In this document: piece after piece, positions 1 through 8,040 of the stretch
Numbering within the stretch: position 1 is the stretch's first letter
Layout: each line of letters starts with the position of its first letter
Assembly: GCA_902506565.1 (NCBI GenBank)
Contig: LR732703.1
Coordinates: 870,030 to 934,029, forward strand
Source: Burkholderiales bacterium 8X
GTDB taxonomy: Bacteria > Pseudomonadota > Gammaproteobacteria > Burkholderiales > Burkholderiaceae_C
Direction: 5' to 3'
Length of the DNA: 64,000 nucleotides
Notes under the pieces: model-generated
The model's database searches: none
Seen by the model: only the letters and a program-made list of their open reading frames with translations
Told to the model about the DNA's origin: nothing
Translations under genes and position numbers: made by a program

Positions 1-12
1 AAGAGAACGAGC

Positions 13-30
13 CCGACCGTCGGCGGTCGG
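13..30. repeat. 7-bp inverted repeat upstream of the first gene
   Basis: CCGACCG and CGGTCGG flank a four-base TCGG loop. No T-run follows, so it is not a classical intrinsic terminator. It could end an upstream transcript or be an operator for the dioxygenase operon that begins 56 bases later. Nothing else recognisable lies before the first start codon. Confidence 0.3.
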
Positions 31-85
31 ACCTGGCCACGTCCAAGGTCGAGCGCCGCCCTGCCTCTTTTCCGAACGAAGAACG

Positions 86-1528
86 ATGATCGAATTCATT
101 CCACCGGACGAGCGCATCAGCCGCCTGCGCGCCGCCGGACTGCCGGCATCCGAGACCGACGAATGCCTCGCGGCTTTCGACGTCTGCCAGCAGGCGGCAG
201 GGTCGGCGGGGGCCCTGGATGACGACGTGCGTCCGGTGCGCATCGCCTGCAATCTGGCCCGCGCACTGCTCGCGCGCATGCCGCTTCGATCGCAGCGCAA
301 CCCGGCGCAAAAGCGTGCCGGCGAGACATTGGTCCACCTGTGCGCGGGCGCGGCCAGGGACCTGTTCCGGCGCCATGCCACTGCGCTCTATGCCGAGCTC
401 ACCGAGCACGGGCGCCGCTCGCTTCGCGTGGACGACCTGCTCTGGGCCGGCGCCGCACGCCTCCCCGGCATCCTGCCGTCGGCGGCCGAACTGGCGGAAG
501 AAGCCGTCCGCATGCAGCAGGACAAGGATGGTCTCGAGATTGCGCAAGGCCTGTTCGTGAGTCAGGTGATGAGCGACCGCGCCTGCGGTCTGCACCTGGT
601 GCGTTCGATGCTGCGGCCGATGCCGGCATCGCGCGAGCGCCTCGCCGAGTTCGTGCGCACCGGCAAGGCCGACCTGGGCACGATCCGCATCGAGGTCGAG
701 GGCGAGACCGCCTATGTCTACATCCACAACGAGCGGTACCTGAACTCCGAGGACGACACCACGGTCGGCCCGATGGAGTCGGCGGTCGACCTGGTGCTGA
801 TGCACCCCGGCGTTCGCATGGGCGTGCTGCGCGGCAGCGTGGTCGACCATCCCAAGTACCAGGGCCGCCGGGTGTTCTGCTCGGGCATCAACCTGACGCG
901 GATCTACCAGGGCAAGCAGAGCTATCTGTCGTTCCTGTATCGCAACCTCGGCATGCACAGCAAGCTCTACCGCGGCATCCTCGCGCACGACTTCGTCGAC
1001 AGCCTCGACGCGCCGATGGACGAGCCGGAGCTCACGCACGAGAAGCTCTGGGTGGCGGTGGTCGAATCCTTCGCGATCGGCGGCGGCTGCCAGTTGCTGC
1101 TGGTGGTCGACCATGTCATTGCCGAGCAAGGCGCCTACTTCAACCTGCCCGCACGCAAGGAAGGCATCCTGCCGGGCACTGCCAACATCCGGCTGCCGCG
1201 CTTCGTCGGCGAGCGGCTGGCGCGCGAGGCGATCATGTTCGACCGCACCTTCCATGCCGACACGCCTGAAGGCCGCCTTTTGGCCAACGAAGTGGTGCCG
1301 GCAGATCGCATCGACGAAGCGGTGCGCGCCTGCGTGGCCAACGCGACCGGTTCCGGCATGGTCAGCGCCGGCGCCAACCGAAAGGCGATGCGGGTGCAGA
1401 CCGAACCGATGGACACCTTCCGCGCGTACATGGCCACCTACGCCCGCGACCAGGCTTTCTGCCACCTGAGCGAACAACTGGTGCGCAACCTGGAGCGCCA
1501 CTGGAACGCGAAGGCCCGCAAGCTGTGA
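86..1528 (+). CDS. DpgC-like (arylacetyl-CoA dioxygenase type) crotonase-fold enzyme
   Basis: 480 aa. The C-terminal half is a crotonase fold and the N-terminal ~190 residues form the extra helical domain typical of DpgC, the 3,5-dihydroxyphenylacetyl-CoA dioxygenase of glycopeptide biosynthesis; ordinary enoyl-CoA hydratases are ~260 aa. DpgC-type signatures seen are NSEDDTT, FCSGINL (264-270), SFAIGGGCQLLL around 329-340 and LPARKEGILPG. I268 and G333/G334 fall where DpgC places its oxyanion-hole Ile and Gly. The known family reaction uses O2 without metal or cofactor and converts arylacetyl-CoA to arylglyoxylate plus CoA. The stop overlaps the GTG of the downstream CoA ligase, so the two are translationally coupled. 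The cytosolic location and family are well supported; the substrate is inferred. Confidence 0.85.
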   Translation: MIEFIPPDERISRLRAAGLPASETDECLAAFDVCQQAAGSAGALDDDVRPVRIACNLARALLARMPLRSQRNPAQKRAGETLVHLCAGAARDLFRRHATALYAELTEHGRRSLRVDDLLWAGAARLPGILPSAAELAEEAVRMQQDKDGLEIAQGLFVSQVMSDRACGLHLVRSMLRPMPASRERLAEFVRTGKADLGTIRIEVEGETAYVYIHNERYLNSEDDTTVGPMESAVDLVLMHPGVRMGVLRGSVVDHPKYQGRRVFCSGINLTRIYQGKQSYLSFLYRNLGMHSKLYRGILAHDFVDSLDAPMDEPELTHEKLWVAVVESFAIGGGCQLLLVVDHVIAEQGAYFNLPARKEGILPGTANIRLPRFVGERLAREAIMFDRTFHADTPEGRLLANEVVPADRIDEAVRACVANATGSGMVSAGANRKAMRVQTEPMDTFRAYMATYARDQAFCHLSEQLVRNLERHWNAKARKL

Positions 1529-3090
1529 CGACGACCCTGGGCTCGATGCTGCGCAGCAATGCGAGCGTGTACGCGCAGTTTCCGGCGCTGCACGAAAACG
1601 CCGGCAGCTCGACCTGGGCCGAATGGGTCGCGCGCATCGCCCGCACGGCGCGGTTGCTGCGCGGCGACCTGCAGCTGCGTCCCGGCGAGCGCTTCGGCCT
1701 CTTGGCGCGCAACAGCGCTTGCCAGGCGGCGCTGATCAATGCCGGCTACTGGAGCGGCCTGGTGCCGGTGCCGATCAACCACCGGCTCGCACCGTCCGAG
1801 ATCGAGCAATTGGCCGAAGACGCAGGTTGCAAGCGACTCTTCGTCGACACCGGCCTGGCGTCGATCGCGAGCGATCCACACCTTTCGGGCTGGCGCGACC
1901 GGATGATCCCGATCGATATCGACGACACCGGAAGCGACGATTGGTCAAAGCGGGCAGCGGCCGCGGAACCGCTGGACCTGCATGAATCGCATGAAGACGA
2001 CGAGGCCTTGCTGCTCTACACCGGCGGCACCACCGGCCGCGGCAAGGGCGTGCCGCTGTCGCACCGCAACATCCTGTCGAACGCGCTGCAGCTCGCCCGC
2101 GTCATGGAGGCTTCTTCGGAGGACGTCTACCTTCATGTCGCGCCAATGTTCCATTCGACCGACCTGAAGTCGACCGTGGTCAGCCTGTTCGGCGGCAGCC
2201 ATGCCTACCTGCCGGACTTCAGCGCGACCGGCGTCCTGGAAGCGGCGGCCCGGCACGGCATCACGATCCTGAGCCTGGTGCCGACGATGGTGGCCCGCGT
2301 GCTCGACGATGCCGATCCGGCGAGCCGCCCGCTGCCGGCCTTGCGGCTCGTGAGCTACGGCAGCGCGCCGATGGACGAGTCGGTTCTGCGACGCGCGATG
2401 GCAGCGTTCCCGAAGGCCGGCTTTCACCAGTGCTACGGCCTGACCGAAACCGCGCCGTTCATCGCCTTGCTCGATGCGCACGAACATCGCCGTGCCCTGC
2501 ACGAAGCGCGTCCCGAGTTGCTGCGTGCCGCAGGCCGGCCGTTGCCGGGTACCGAGCTGCGATTCCTGGACGAAGCCGGCCGGGAGGTCGCGAGCGGCGA
2601 GGCCGGCGAGATCGCGGTGCGCGGCCCGCAGGTTTCGCGCGGCTACCTGAAACGACCGGAGGAAAGCGCGGCCGCCTGGCGCGATGGCTGGTTCCACACC
2701 GGCGATATCGGCCGGCTCGATGCCGACGGCCGGCTGCACGTGCTGGGCCGCAAGAAGGAGATGGTGATCACCGGTGGCGAGAACGTCTACACGCGCGAGG
2801 TCGAGACCGTGCTGCTGCGCCATCCGCAGGTGCGCGAAGCAGCCGTCGTGGGTGTTCCGGACGCTCGCTTCGGCGAGGCACTGCTGGCCGTACTGGTGCT
2901 GCAGGAAAGCGGCGACCCGCCCACGGCCGAGCAGCTGATCGCCTTCTGCCGCGAGTCGCTGGGCGGCTTCAAGATTCCTCGCCGCTATCGCTTCGTGAGC
3001 CAGCTGCCGCGCACGCCGCTCGGCAAGGTGAAGAAGCACGAACTCGTCGCCGCGCACCGAGCCGACACAGCCGAAGGAGCTGCTGCATGA
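1525..3090 (+). CDS. AMP-forming acyl-CoA synthetase (class I adenylate-forming)
   Basis: 521 aa, full length for the ANL superfamily. The ATP/phosphate loop is YTGGTTGRGKG at 165-175, followed by the adenine-binding YGLTE region, the hinge-type GDIGRLDADGRLHVLGRKKE segment and a C-terminal PRTPLGKVKK carrying the catalytic lysine. It would activate a carboxylic acid to its CoA thioester in the cytosol. The start is GTG, overlapping the upstream stop as GTGA; the 3' end overlaps the next gene as ATGA. Because it sits between a DpgC-like enzyme and a thiamine-diphosphate enzyme, an aryl- or arylacetic acid substrate is the natural guess, but specificity cannot be read from the sequence. Confidence 0.9.
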   Translation: MTTTLGSMLRSNASVYAQFPALHENAGSSTWAEWVARIARTARLLRGDLQLRPGERFGLLARNSACQAALINAGYWSGLVPVPINHRLAPSEIEQLAEDAGCKRLFVDTGLASIASDPHLSGWRDRMIPIDIDDTGSDDWSKRAAAAEPLDLHESHEDDEALLLYTGGTTGRGKGVPLSHRNILSNALQLARVMEASSEDVYLHVAPMFHSTDLKSTVVSLFGGSHAYLPDFSATGVLEAAARHGITILSLVPTMVARVLDDADPASRPLPALRLVSYGSAPMDESVLRRAMAAFPKAGFHQCYGLTETAPFIALLDAHEHRRALHEARPELLRAAGRPLPGTELRFLDEAGREVASGEAGEIAVRGPQVSRGYLKRPEESAAAWRDGWFHTGDIGRLDADGRLHVLGRKKEMVITGGENVYTREVETVLLRHPQVREAAVVGVPDARFGEALLAVLVLQESGDPPTAEQLIAFCRESLGGFKIPRRYRFVSQLPRTPLGKVKKHELVAAHRADTAEGAAA

Positions 3091-4805
3091 ACGAGAGACC
3101 GACTCCATCGTCCGCAGCCGAGCTGCGGCCTCGCACCGGCGGCCAGGTGGTGGTGGATGCGCTCCGCATCCACGGCGTCGATACCGTCTTCAGCGTGCCC
3201 GGCGAAAGCTTCCTGCCGGTGCTCGACGCGCTGCACGAAGCGCGCGACTCGATCCGGCTGGTGACCTGCCGGCAGGAAGGCAACGCAGCCCACATGGCCG
3301 AGGCGCATGCCAAGCTGCGCGGTGTGCCGGGCGTCTGCCTCGTGACCCGTGGACCGGGCTCGACCAACGCGAGCATCGGCATCCATACCGCTCGGCAGGA
3401 CTCGACGCCGCTGGTGGTGCTGGTCGGCCAGGTCAGCCGCGCCTCCGTCGGCCGCGAAGCCTGGCAGGAACTCGACTACCAGGCCGTGTTCGGGCCGATG
3501 ACCAAGTGGGCGGTGCAGGTCGACCGGGCAGAGCGCCTGCCTGAAACTTTGGCACGCGCGTTCCAGGTCGCGTCGTCCGGGCGCGCCGGTCCCGTTGTGG
3601 TGGCGCTGCCCGAAGACCTGCTGTACGAAACCATGACCGTGGCCGACACGCGGGCCTACTCGCCCGTGCAGGCGAACCCCGGTGCAGACGACCTGGATCG
3701 CCTTCGCGAGCTGCTGGCAGCGGCTCGGCGGCCGCTGTTGATCGTGGGCGGTGGCGGCTGGAGCCGCGAGGCCTGCGACGACCTGGCGCGCTTCGCGAAG
3801 CGCTTCGACCTGCCGGTCGGCACCGGCTTCCGGCGCCAGGACCTGATCGACAACCACGATCCGCAATTCGCCGGCGACGTCGGGATCGGCATCAACGCCG
3901 CATTGGCAAAGCGGGTCCGCGAGGCCGACCTCATCGTCGCGCTCGGCACCCGGCTCGGCGAAACCACCACGCAGGACTACAGCCTGGTCGCGGCGCCCTG
4001 CCCCGCGCAGATACTGGCCCACATCCATGCCGATGTGGGCGAACTCGGCAGGGTCTACCAGCCGACGCTGGCGATCCATTCGGGCATGGCGGCCTTCTGC
4101 TCGGCCGCGGCCGCGCTGCCGTCCTTGTTCCAACCCGGCGACGCGCCGTGGGCCGACTGGACCGCCGCCGCCCGCGCCGACTACCTCGCCACGCTCGCGC
4201 CACCGGCGTCGACGCTCGCACTCGACATGGGTGCGGTAATGGCTCATCTGCGCGAGGTCCTGCCGGCCGACACCATCGTGACCAACGGTGCCGGCAACTA
4301 TGCGGCCTGGGTCCATCGCTTCTATCGCTACCGGGGTTTCCGCACGCAGCTCGCGCCGACCAGCGGCGCGATGGGCTACGGCGTGCCGGCGGCCTGCGCG
4401 GCGGCGTTGGCGCATCCCGATCGATGCGTCGTCTGCTTCGCGGGCGACGGCTGCTTCCAGATGAGCATGCAGGAACTCGCGACTGCGAAGCAGTACGACC
4501 TGCGCATCGTGTTCATCGTGGTCAACAACGGCATCTTCGGCAGCATTCGCATGCACCAGGAGATGCACTACCCCGGGCGCGTGTACGGCACCGCGATCGA
4601 GAACCCCGACTTCGCGCAACTGGCGCGAGCCTACGGACTCCACGCCGAGGTGGTCGAGGCCACCGAAGACTTCGCGCCGGCCTTCGAGCGCGCACGAGCC
4701 TTCCAACACGCGGCGCTGATCGAGCTTCGGGTCGACCCCGAGGCGATCACGCCGCGCACCACTTTGACGGCCCTGCGCGAAAAGGCATTGGCCGAGCGCC
4801 GTTGA
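3087..4805 (+). CDS. Thiamine-diphosphate-dependent 2-oxo acid decarboxylase / acetolactate synthase-like enzyme
   Basis: 572 aa with the three-domain arrangement of the acetolactate synthase / benzoylformate decarboxylase superfamily. The cofactor-activating glutamate is in RQEGNAAHM (E64). The diphosphate/Mg-binding motif begins with GDG (453-455) and ends with NN (480-481). The ATG chosen overlaps the preceding stop (ATGA); an open frame continues far upstream but that part is only the shadow of the CoA ligase. Context with a DpgC-like dioxygenase, whose family product is an arylglyoxylate, fits benzoylformate-decarboxylase-type chemistry better than branched-chain amino acid synthesis. 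There is no adjacent IlvN regulatory subunit. True substrate unknown. Confidence 0.85.
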   Translation: MNERPTPSSAAELRPRTGGQVVVDALRIHGVDTVFSVPGESFLPVLDALHEARDSIRLVTCRQEGNAAHMAEAHAKLRGVPGVCLVTRGPGSTNASIGIHTARQDSTPLVVLVGQVSRASVGREAWQELDYQAVFGPMTKWAVQVDRAERLPETLARAFQVASSGRAGPVVVALPEDLLYETMTVADTRAYSPVQANPGADDLDRLRELLAAARRPLLIVGGGGWSREACDDLARFAKRFDLPVGTGFRRQDLIDNHDPQFAGDVGIGINAALAKRVREADLIVALGTRLGETTTQDYSLVAAPCPAQILAHIHADVGELGRVYQPTLAIHSGMAAFCSAAAALPSLFQPGDAPWADWTAAARADYLATLAPPASTLALDMGAVMAHLREVLPADTIVTNGAGNYAAWVHRFYRYRGFRTQLAPTSGAMGYGVPAACAAALAHPDRCVVCFAGDGCFQMSMQELATAKQYDLRIVFIVVNNGIFGSIRMHQEMHYPGRVYGTAIENPDFAQLARAYGLHAEVVEATEDFAPAFERARAFQHAALIELRVDPEAITPRTTLTALREKALAERR

Positions 4806-4848
4806 TCGGCAGAAGCTTTCGTTGACCCATCACAAAAAGGAGACACCC

Positions 4849-5850
4849 ATGCAGACAACCCATCGTTTCGGTCGCCGCAAGGTACTGCTCGCACTCGGCC
4901 TCGCAGCCGGCATCGCAGCCTCTGCCTCGAGCTTCGCGCAAAGCGCAGCCGCCTGGCCCAACCGGCCGATCCGCATCGTGGTGCCGTACGCCGCTGGCGG
5001 GTCGACCGACATCCTGACCCGCTTGCTCGCGCAGAAGCTCGGCGATGAACTCGGGCAGCCGGTGGTGGTGGAGAACAAGGGCGGCGCCGGCGGCAGCCTG
5101 GGAGCGGCATCCTTCGTCAAGTCGACCTACGACGACCATTACTTCCTGATGGTGAGCCAGTCGCAGATCTCCATCAACCAGTTCCTGTTCAAGTCGATGG
5201 GCTACGACCCGGTGACCGACCTCAAGACGGTCGGGCTGGTCGCGCAGACCACCAACGTGGTGGTGGTACCGCCGAGCTTGCCGGTCACCAGCTTCCAGGG
5301 GCTGATCGACTACAGCAAGGCGAACCCGGGCAAGGTCGCGTATTCGAGCGCGGGCATCGGCAGCACCGGTCACCTGCTGAACGAGCTGCTCAAGACCACC
5401 GCCAAGATCGACATCGTGCACGTGCCGTACAAGGGCAACGGTCCGGCCATGCAGGCCGCGGTGGCGGGCGAGGTGCAATTCAATACCGACAACATGCCGC
5501 AGCTGCTGCAGCAGATCAAGGGCGGGCGGCTGCGGCCGCTGGCGGTGACATCGGACAAGCGCTGGTTCCAGTTGCCCGACGTGCCGACGACCGCAGAGCT
5601 GGGTTTCCCGTCGCTCACCACGGTGGTCTGGTTCGGGCTGGTCGCGCAGTCGAAGATGCCGCAGGAAACCGTCGCGCGCATGAACGGCGCCATCAACAAG
5701 GTGCTGACCGACAAGGATTTCGACGCCAAGCTGCGCGAAAACAGCTTGGAGGGCATTCCGGGTACGCCCGAGCAGATGGCGCGCCAGGCGGAGAGCGAGC
5801 GCGTCCGCTGGAAGGCCGTGGTGCAGGCCTCCGGCGCCAAGGCGGACTGA
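4849..5850 (+). CDS. Bug-family (TctC-type) tripartite tricarboxylate transporter substrate-binding protein
   Basis: 333 aa. An N-terminal signal peptide (RRKVLLALGLAAG core, cleavage near SSFAQS) leads to the mature start WPNRPIRIVVPYAAGGSTD, a hallmark of Bug receptors. AGGAGAC-type Shine-Dalgarno sequence (AAGGAG at 4837-4842) fixes the start at this ATG rather than an upstream TTG. Bug proteins bind carboxylates and other small ligands in the periplasm. No TctA/TctB membrane partners are nearby, which is common because Burkholderiales carry many orphan Bug genes. It lies 43 bases after the thiamine-diphosphate enzyme on the same strand, so it probably belongs to that operon and may bind its substrate. 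Confidence 0.9.
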   Translation: MQTTHRFGRRKVLLALGLAAGIAASASSFAQSAAAWPNRPIRIVVPYAAGGSTDILTRLLAQKLGDELGQPVVVENKGGAGGSLGAASFVKSTYDDHYFLMVSQSQISINQFLFKSMGYDPVTDLKTVGLVAQTTNVVVVPPSLPVTSFQGLIDYSKANPGKVAYSSAGIGSTGHLLNELLKTTAKIDIVHVPYKGNGPAMQAAVAGEVQFNTDNMPQLLQQIKGGRLRPLAVTSDKRWFQLPDVPTTAELGFPSLTTVVWFGLVAQSKMPQETVARMNGAINKVLTDKDFDAKLRENSLEGIPGTPEQMARQAESERVRWKAVVQASGAKAD

Positions 5851-5977
5851 CCGCGACCGCCTCGTATCGGCGGCAATCGCCCGCAACAAGATGATGGTTA
5901 TGCGGCATCTCGGCTGACGTGCAACGCGGCCTGCCGGCGGAAAAGTCCGGGCAACCCAAGCTCGCGAGGAACGCCGG

Positions 5978-7228
5978 ATGCCCATCGACCCAACCACCGT
6001 CATCGATCGCCGCAGGCTGCTGCGGATCGGCGCCGGAACCACCACCGGATTGCTGATGTCCGCAGGCGCCGCGGCAGAGACGCTGCCCGGGCCGAGCCCG
6101 ATCGACCGCGGTGGCGTGAAGGACGGCAAGGTCGCCTTTCCGCCGTGGCGCGGCGAAGCCGATCGGCCGGATGCGCCGCGGCCGACGGTGCTGCCGCCGG
6201 AGCAGCGGGTCGGCTTCGCGATCGTGGGGCTGGGCCGGTTGTCGGTCAGCGAGATCCTTCCGGCATTCGGCGAATGCGGCCAGGCGAAACCCGTGGCGCT
6301 GGTCTCGGGCTCGCCCGAGAAGATGAGCACGCTCGCGCGGCAGCACGGCATCGCGCCGGAGGCCTGCTACGGCTATGCCGACTTCGAAAAACTGCGCGAC
6401 AACCCCGCGGTGCAGGCGGTGTACGTCGTGCTGCCCAACGCCATGCACCGCGAGTACACGGAGCGCGCCGCTGCGATCGGCAAGCACGTGCTCTGCGAGA
6501 AGCCGATGGCGACCAGCTCGGCCGATGCGCGCGCGATGATCGCGGCCTGCGACCGCGCCAGGGTCGCGTTGATGATCGCCTACCGCATCCAGTACCAGCC
6601 GCATCACCTCCGGGTACGGCAGTTCGTTCGCGACAAGACCTTCGGCCGACTGGTCGCGTTCAGCGCCGGCAACGTACAGACGGTGCATCCGACCGGCGCC
6701 GAGCAATGGCGCCACAAGCGCGCACTTTCGGGTGGCGGCGCGTTGCCCGACATCGGCCTCTACTGCCTCAATACGGCGCGCTTCGTGAGCGGCGAGGAAC
6801 CGGACGAGGTCTACGCTCGCCAGTTCAGCCCGGCGGGCGATCCGCGCTTTGCCGAAGTCGAGGAAACCATCGACTTCATGCTGCACTTTCCTTCAGGCCT
6901 GGTGGCGCACGGCATGTCCAGCTACGGCGCCCGCGAGGACAAGTGGCAGCGGCTGCAGATGGAGCGCGCCACGCTCGAAATGCCCAATGCCTACGACTAC
7001 GAAGGCCAGCGCCTTTTGATCGGGCAGCGCCGCGGCGACGACAAGGCGCAGGAAGAGCTGGTGCTGCAACGCAAGAACCAGTTCGCAGCCGAGATGGATC
7101 ACTTTGCCGAATGCATCCGGGGCGGCAAAGGCCCTCGCACGCCGGGCGAAGAAGGCTTGAGGGACCACGTGCTGATGGAAGCGATCTATCGCTCGGCCAG
7201 GACTTCGCAGCCGGTCAAGCTCGGCTGA
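5978..7228 (+). CDS. Gfo/Idh/MocA-family oxidoreductase with Tat signal
   Basis: 416 aa. The N-terminus DRRRLLRIGAG followed by a hydrophobic Ala-rich stretch is a twin-arginine signal, so a folded, cofactor-loaded enzyme is probably exported, as in glucose-fructose oxidoreductase. A Rossmann NAD(P) domain follows (FAIVGLGRLSVSEI, about residues 74-87), with the family motif CEKPMA containing the catalytic-region lysine K175. The C-terminal alpha/beta domain carries the GGGALPDIGLYCLN signature. It begins after a 127-base gap following the Bug receptor; GAGGAA just upstream can serve as ribosome-binding site. Sugar or sugar-like substrates are typical of the family, but the real substrate is not shown. 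Confidence 0.85.
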   Translation: MPIDPTTVIDRRRLLRIGAGTTTGLLMSAGAAAETLPGPSPIDRGGVKDGKVAFPPWRGEADRPDAPRPTVLPPEQRVGFAIVGLGRLSVSEILPAFGECGQAKPVALVSGSPEKMSTLARQHGIAPEACYGYADFEKLRDNPAVQAVYVVLPNAMHREYTERAAAIGKHVLCEKPMATSSADARAMIAACDRARVALMIAYRIQYQPHHLRVRQFVRDKTFGRLVAFSAGNVQTVHPTGAEQWRHKRALSGGGALPDIGLYCLNTARFVSGEEPDEVYARQFSPAGDPRFAEVEETIDFMLHFPSGLVAHGMSSYGAREDKWQRLQMERATLEMPNAYDYEGQRLLIGQRRGDDKAQEELVLQRKNQFAAEMDHFAECIRGGKGPRTPGEEGLRDHVLMEAIYRSARTSQPVKLG

Positions 7229-7262
7229 GGCTGCAGGTTTTTTTGGATCGTTGGGTTTGTCG

Positions 7263-7982
7263 ATGAACGAAGCTTCTTCCACCCGGGCACTGCGCGCCGG
7301 GCCCACCGCGCACGAGCTCGGAGAGCCGCCACGATCGCATGGCGTCGCGCGCGCAATTTCGGCGCCGCGGCCTCGTGCGCTGCTCGCCCTGAACCTGGTG
7401 GTCGGGTTGGCCGTGCTGCTCTCCGCCTTCGATCCGCATGACCGAATGACCTGGCTGATGGAGATCGCGCCACTGGTCGTGGTGTTGCCGGTGCTGTGGC
7501 TGAGCGCCAGGCGCTTTCCGCTGACGCCGCTGCTGTACGCCGGCCTGGCGGTGCAGTGCCTGGGACTGGTGGCGGGTGCGGCCTACACCTTTCCGCGGGT
7601 GCCCTTGGGCGACTGGTTGATGCAGCTCCTCGACCTCTCGCGCAATCCGTACGACCGCATCGGCCACTTCGTGCAGGGTTTCGTGCCGGCGATGGCGGCC
7701 CGCGAACTGCTCGTCCGCCGAGCCCGGCTGCGCGGACGCCACCTGCTGCCTTTCGTCACCGTGTGCATCGTGATGACCTTCAGCGCGAGCTACGAAATCG
7801 TCGAATGGATCGCCGCGGTCACCTTCGGCGCCGACGCCGAGGACTTCCTCGGCATGCAGGGCGATCCGTGGGATGCACAGGCCGACATGGCTTGCGCCTT
7901 CGTCGGCGCCGTCTGCATGCTGGTGCTGCTGCCGCGGCTGCACGACCGGCAGATCGCACGGCTCCCCGGCCGAAGCGCATGA
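7263..7982 (+). CDS. DUF2238-like integral membrane protein (YjdF type)
   Basis: 239 aa, with about six hydrophobic segments after a polar 40-residue N-terminus. Motifs NPYDRIGHFVQGFVPA and SASYEIVEWIAAV followed by QGDPWDAQADM match the YjdF/DUF2238 family as I remember it, an inner-membrane family of unknown function. The ATG at this position is preferred over a TTG four codons upstream; neither has a strong ribosome-binding site. It ends just before two hairpins and faces the convergent TRAP operon. No functional link to the preceding oxidoreductase is evident. Confidence 0.7.
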   Translation: MNEASSTRALRAGPTAHELGEPPRSHGVARAISAPRPRALLALNLVVGLAVLLSAFDPHDRMTWLMEIAPLVVVLPVLWLSARRFPLTPLLYAGLAVQCLGLVAGAAYTFPRVPLGDWLMQLLDLSRNPYDRIGHFVQGFVPAMAARELLVRRARLRGRHLLPFVTVCIVMTFSASYEIVEWIAAVTFGADAEDFLGMQGDPWDAQADMACAFVGAVCMLVLLPRLHDRQIARLPGRSA

Positions 7983-7984
7983 GC

Positions 7985-8030
7985 GGCGGGCTCACCCGCC
8001 CGAGCGCCTGGCCGCGAACTCGCTTCGCGG
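7985..8030. terminator. Two adjacent hairpins between convergent genes
   Basis: GGCGGG/CCCGCC around a CTCA loop (7985-8000) and CCGCGAA/TTCGCGG around a CTCGC loop (8012-8030) lie between the ends of the DUF2238-like gene and the TRAP large permease. There is no T-run, so they are probably weak or Rho-assisted bidirectional terminators. Confidence 0.4.
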
Positions 8031-8040
8031 TACGGGCGAC

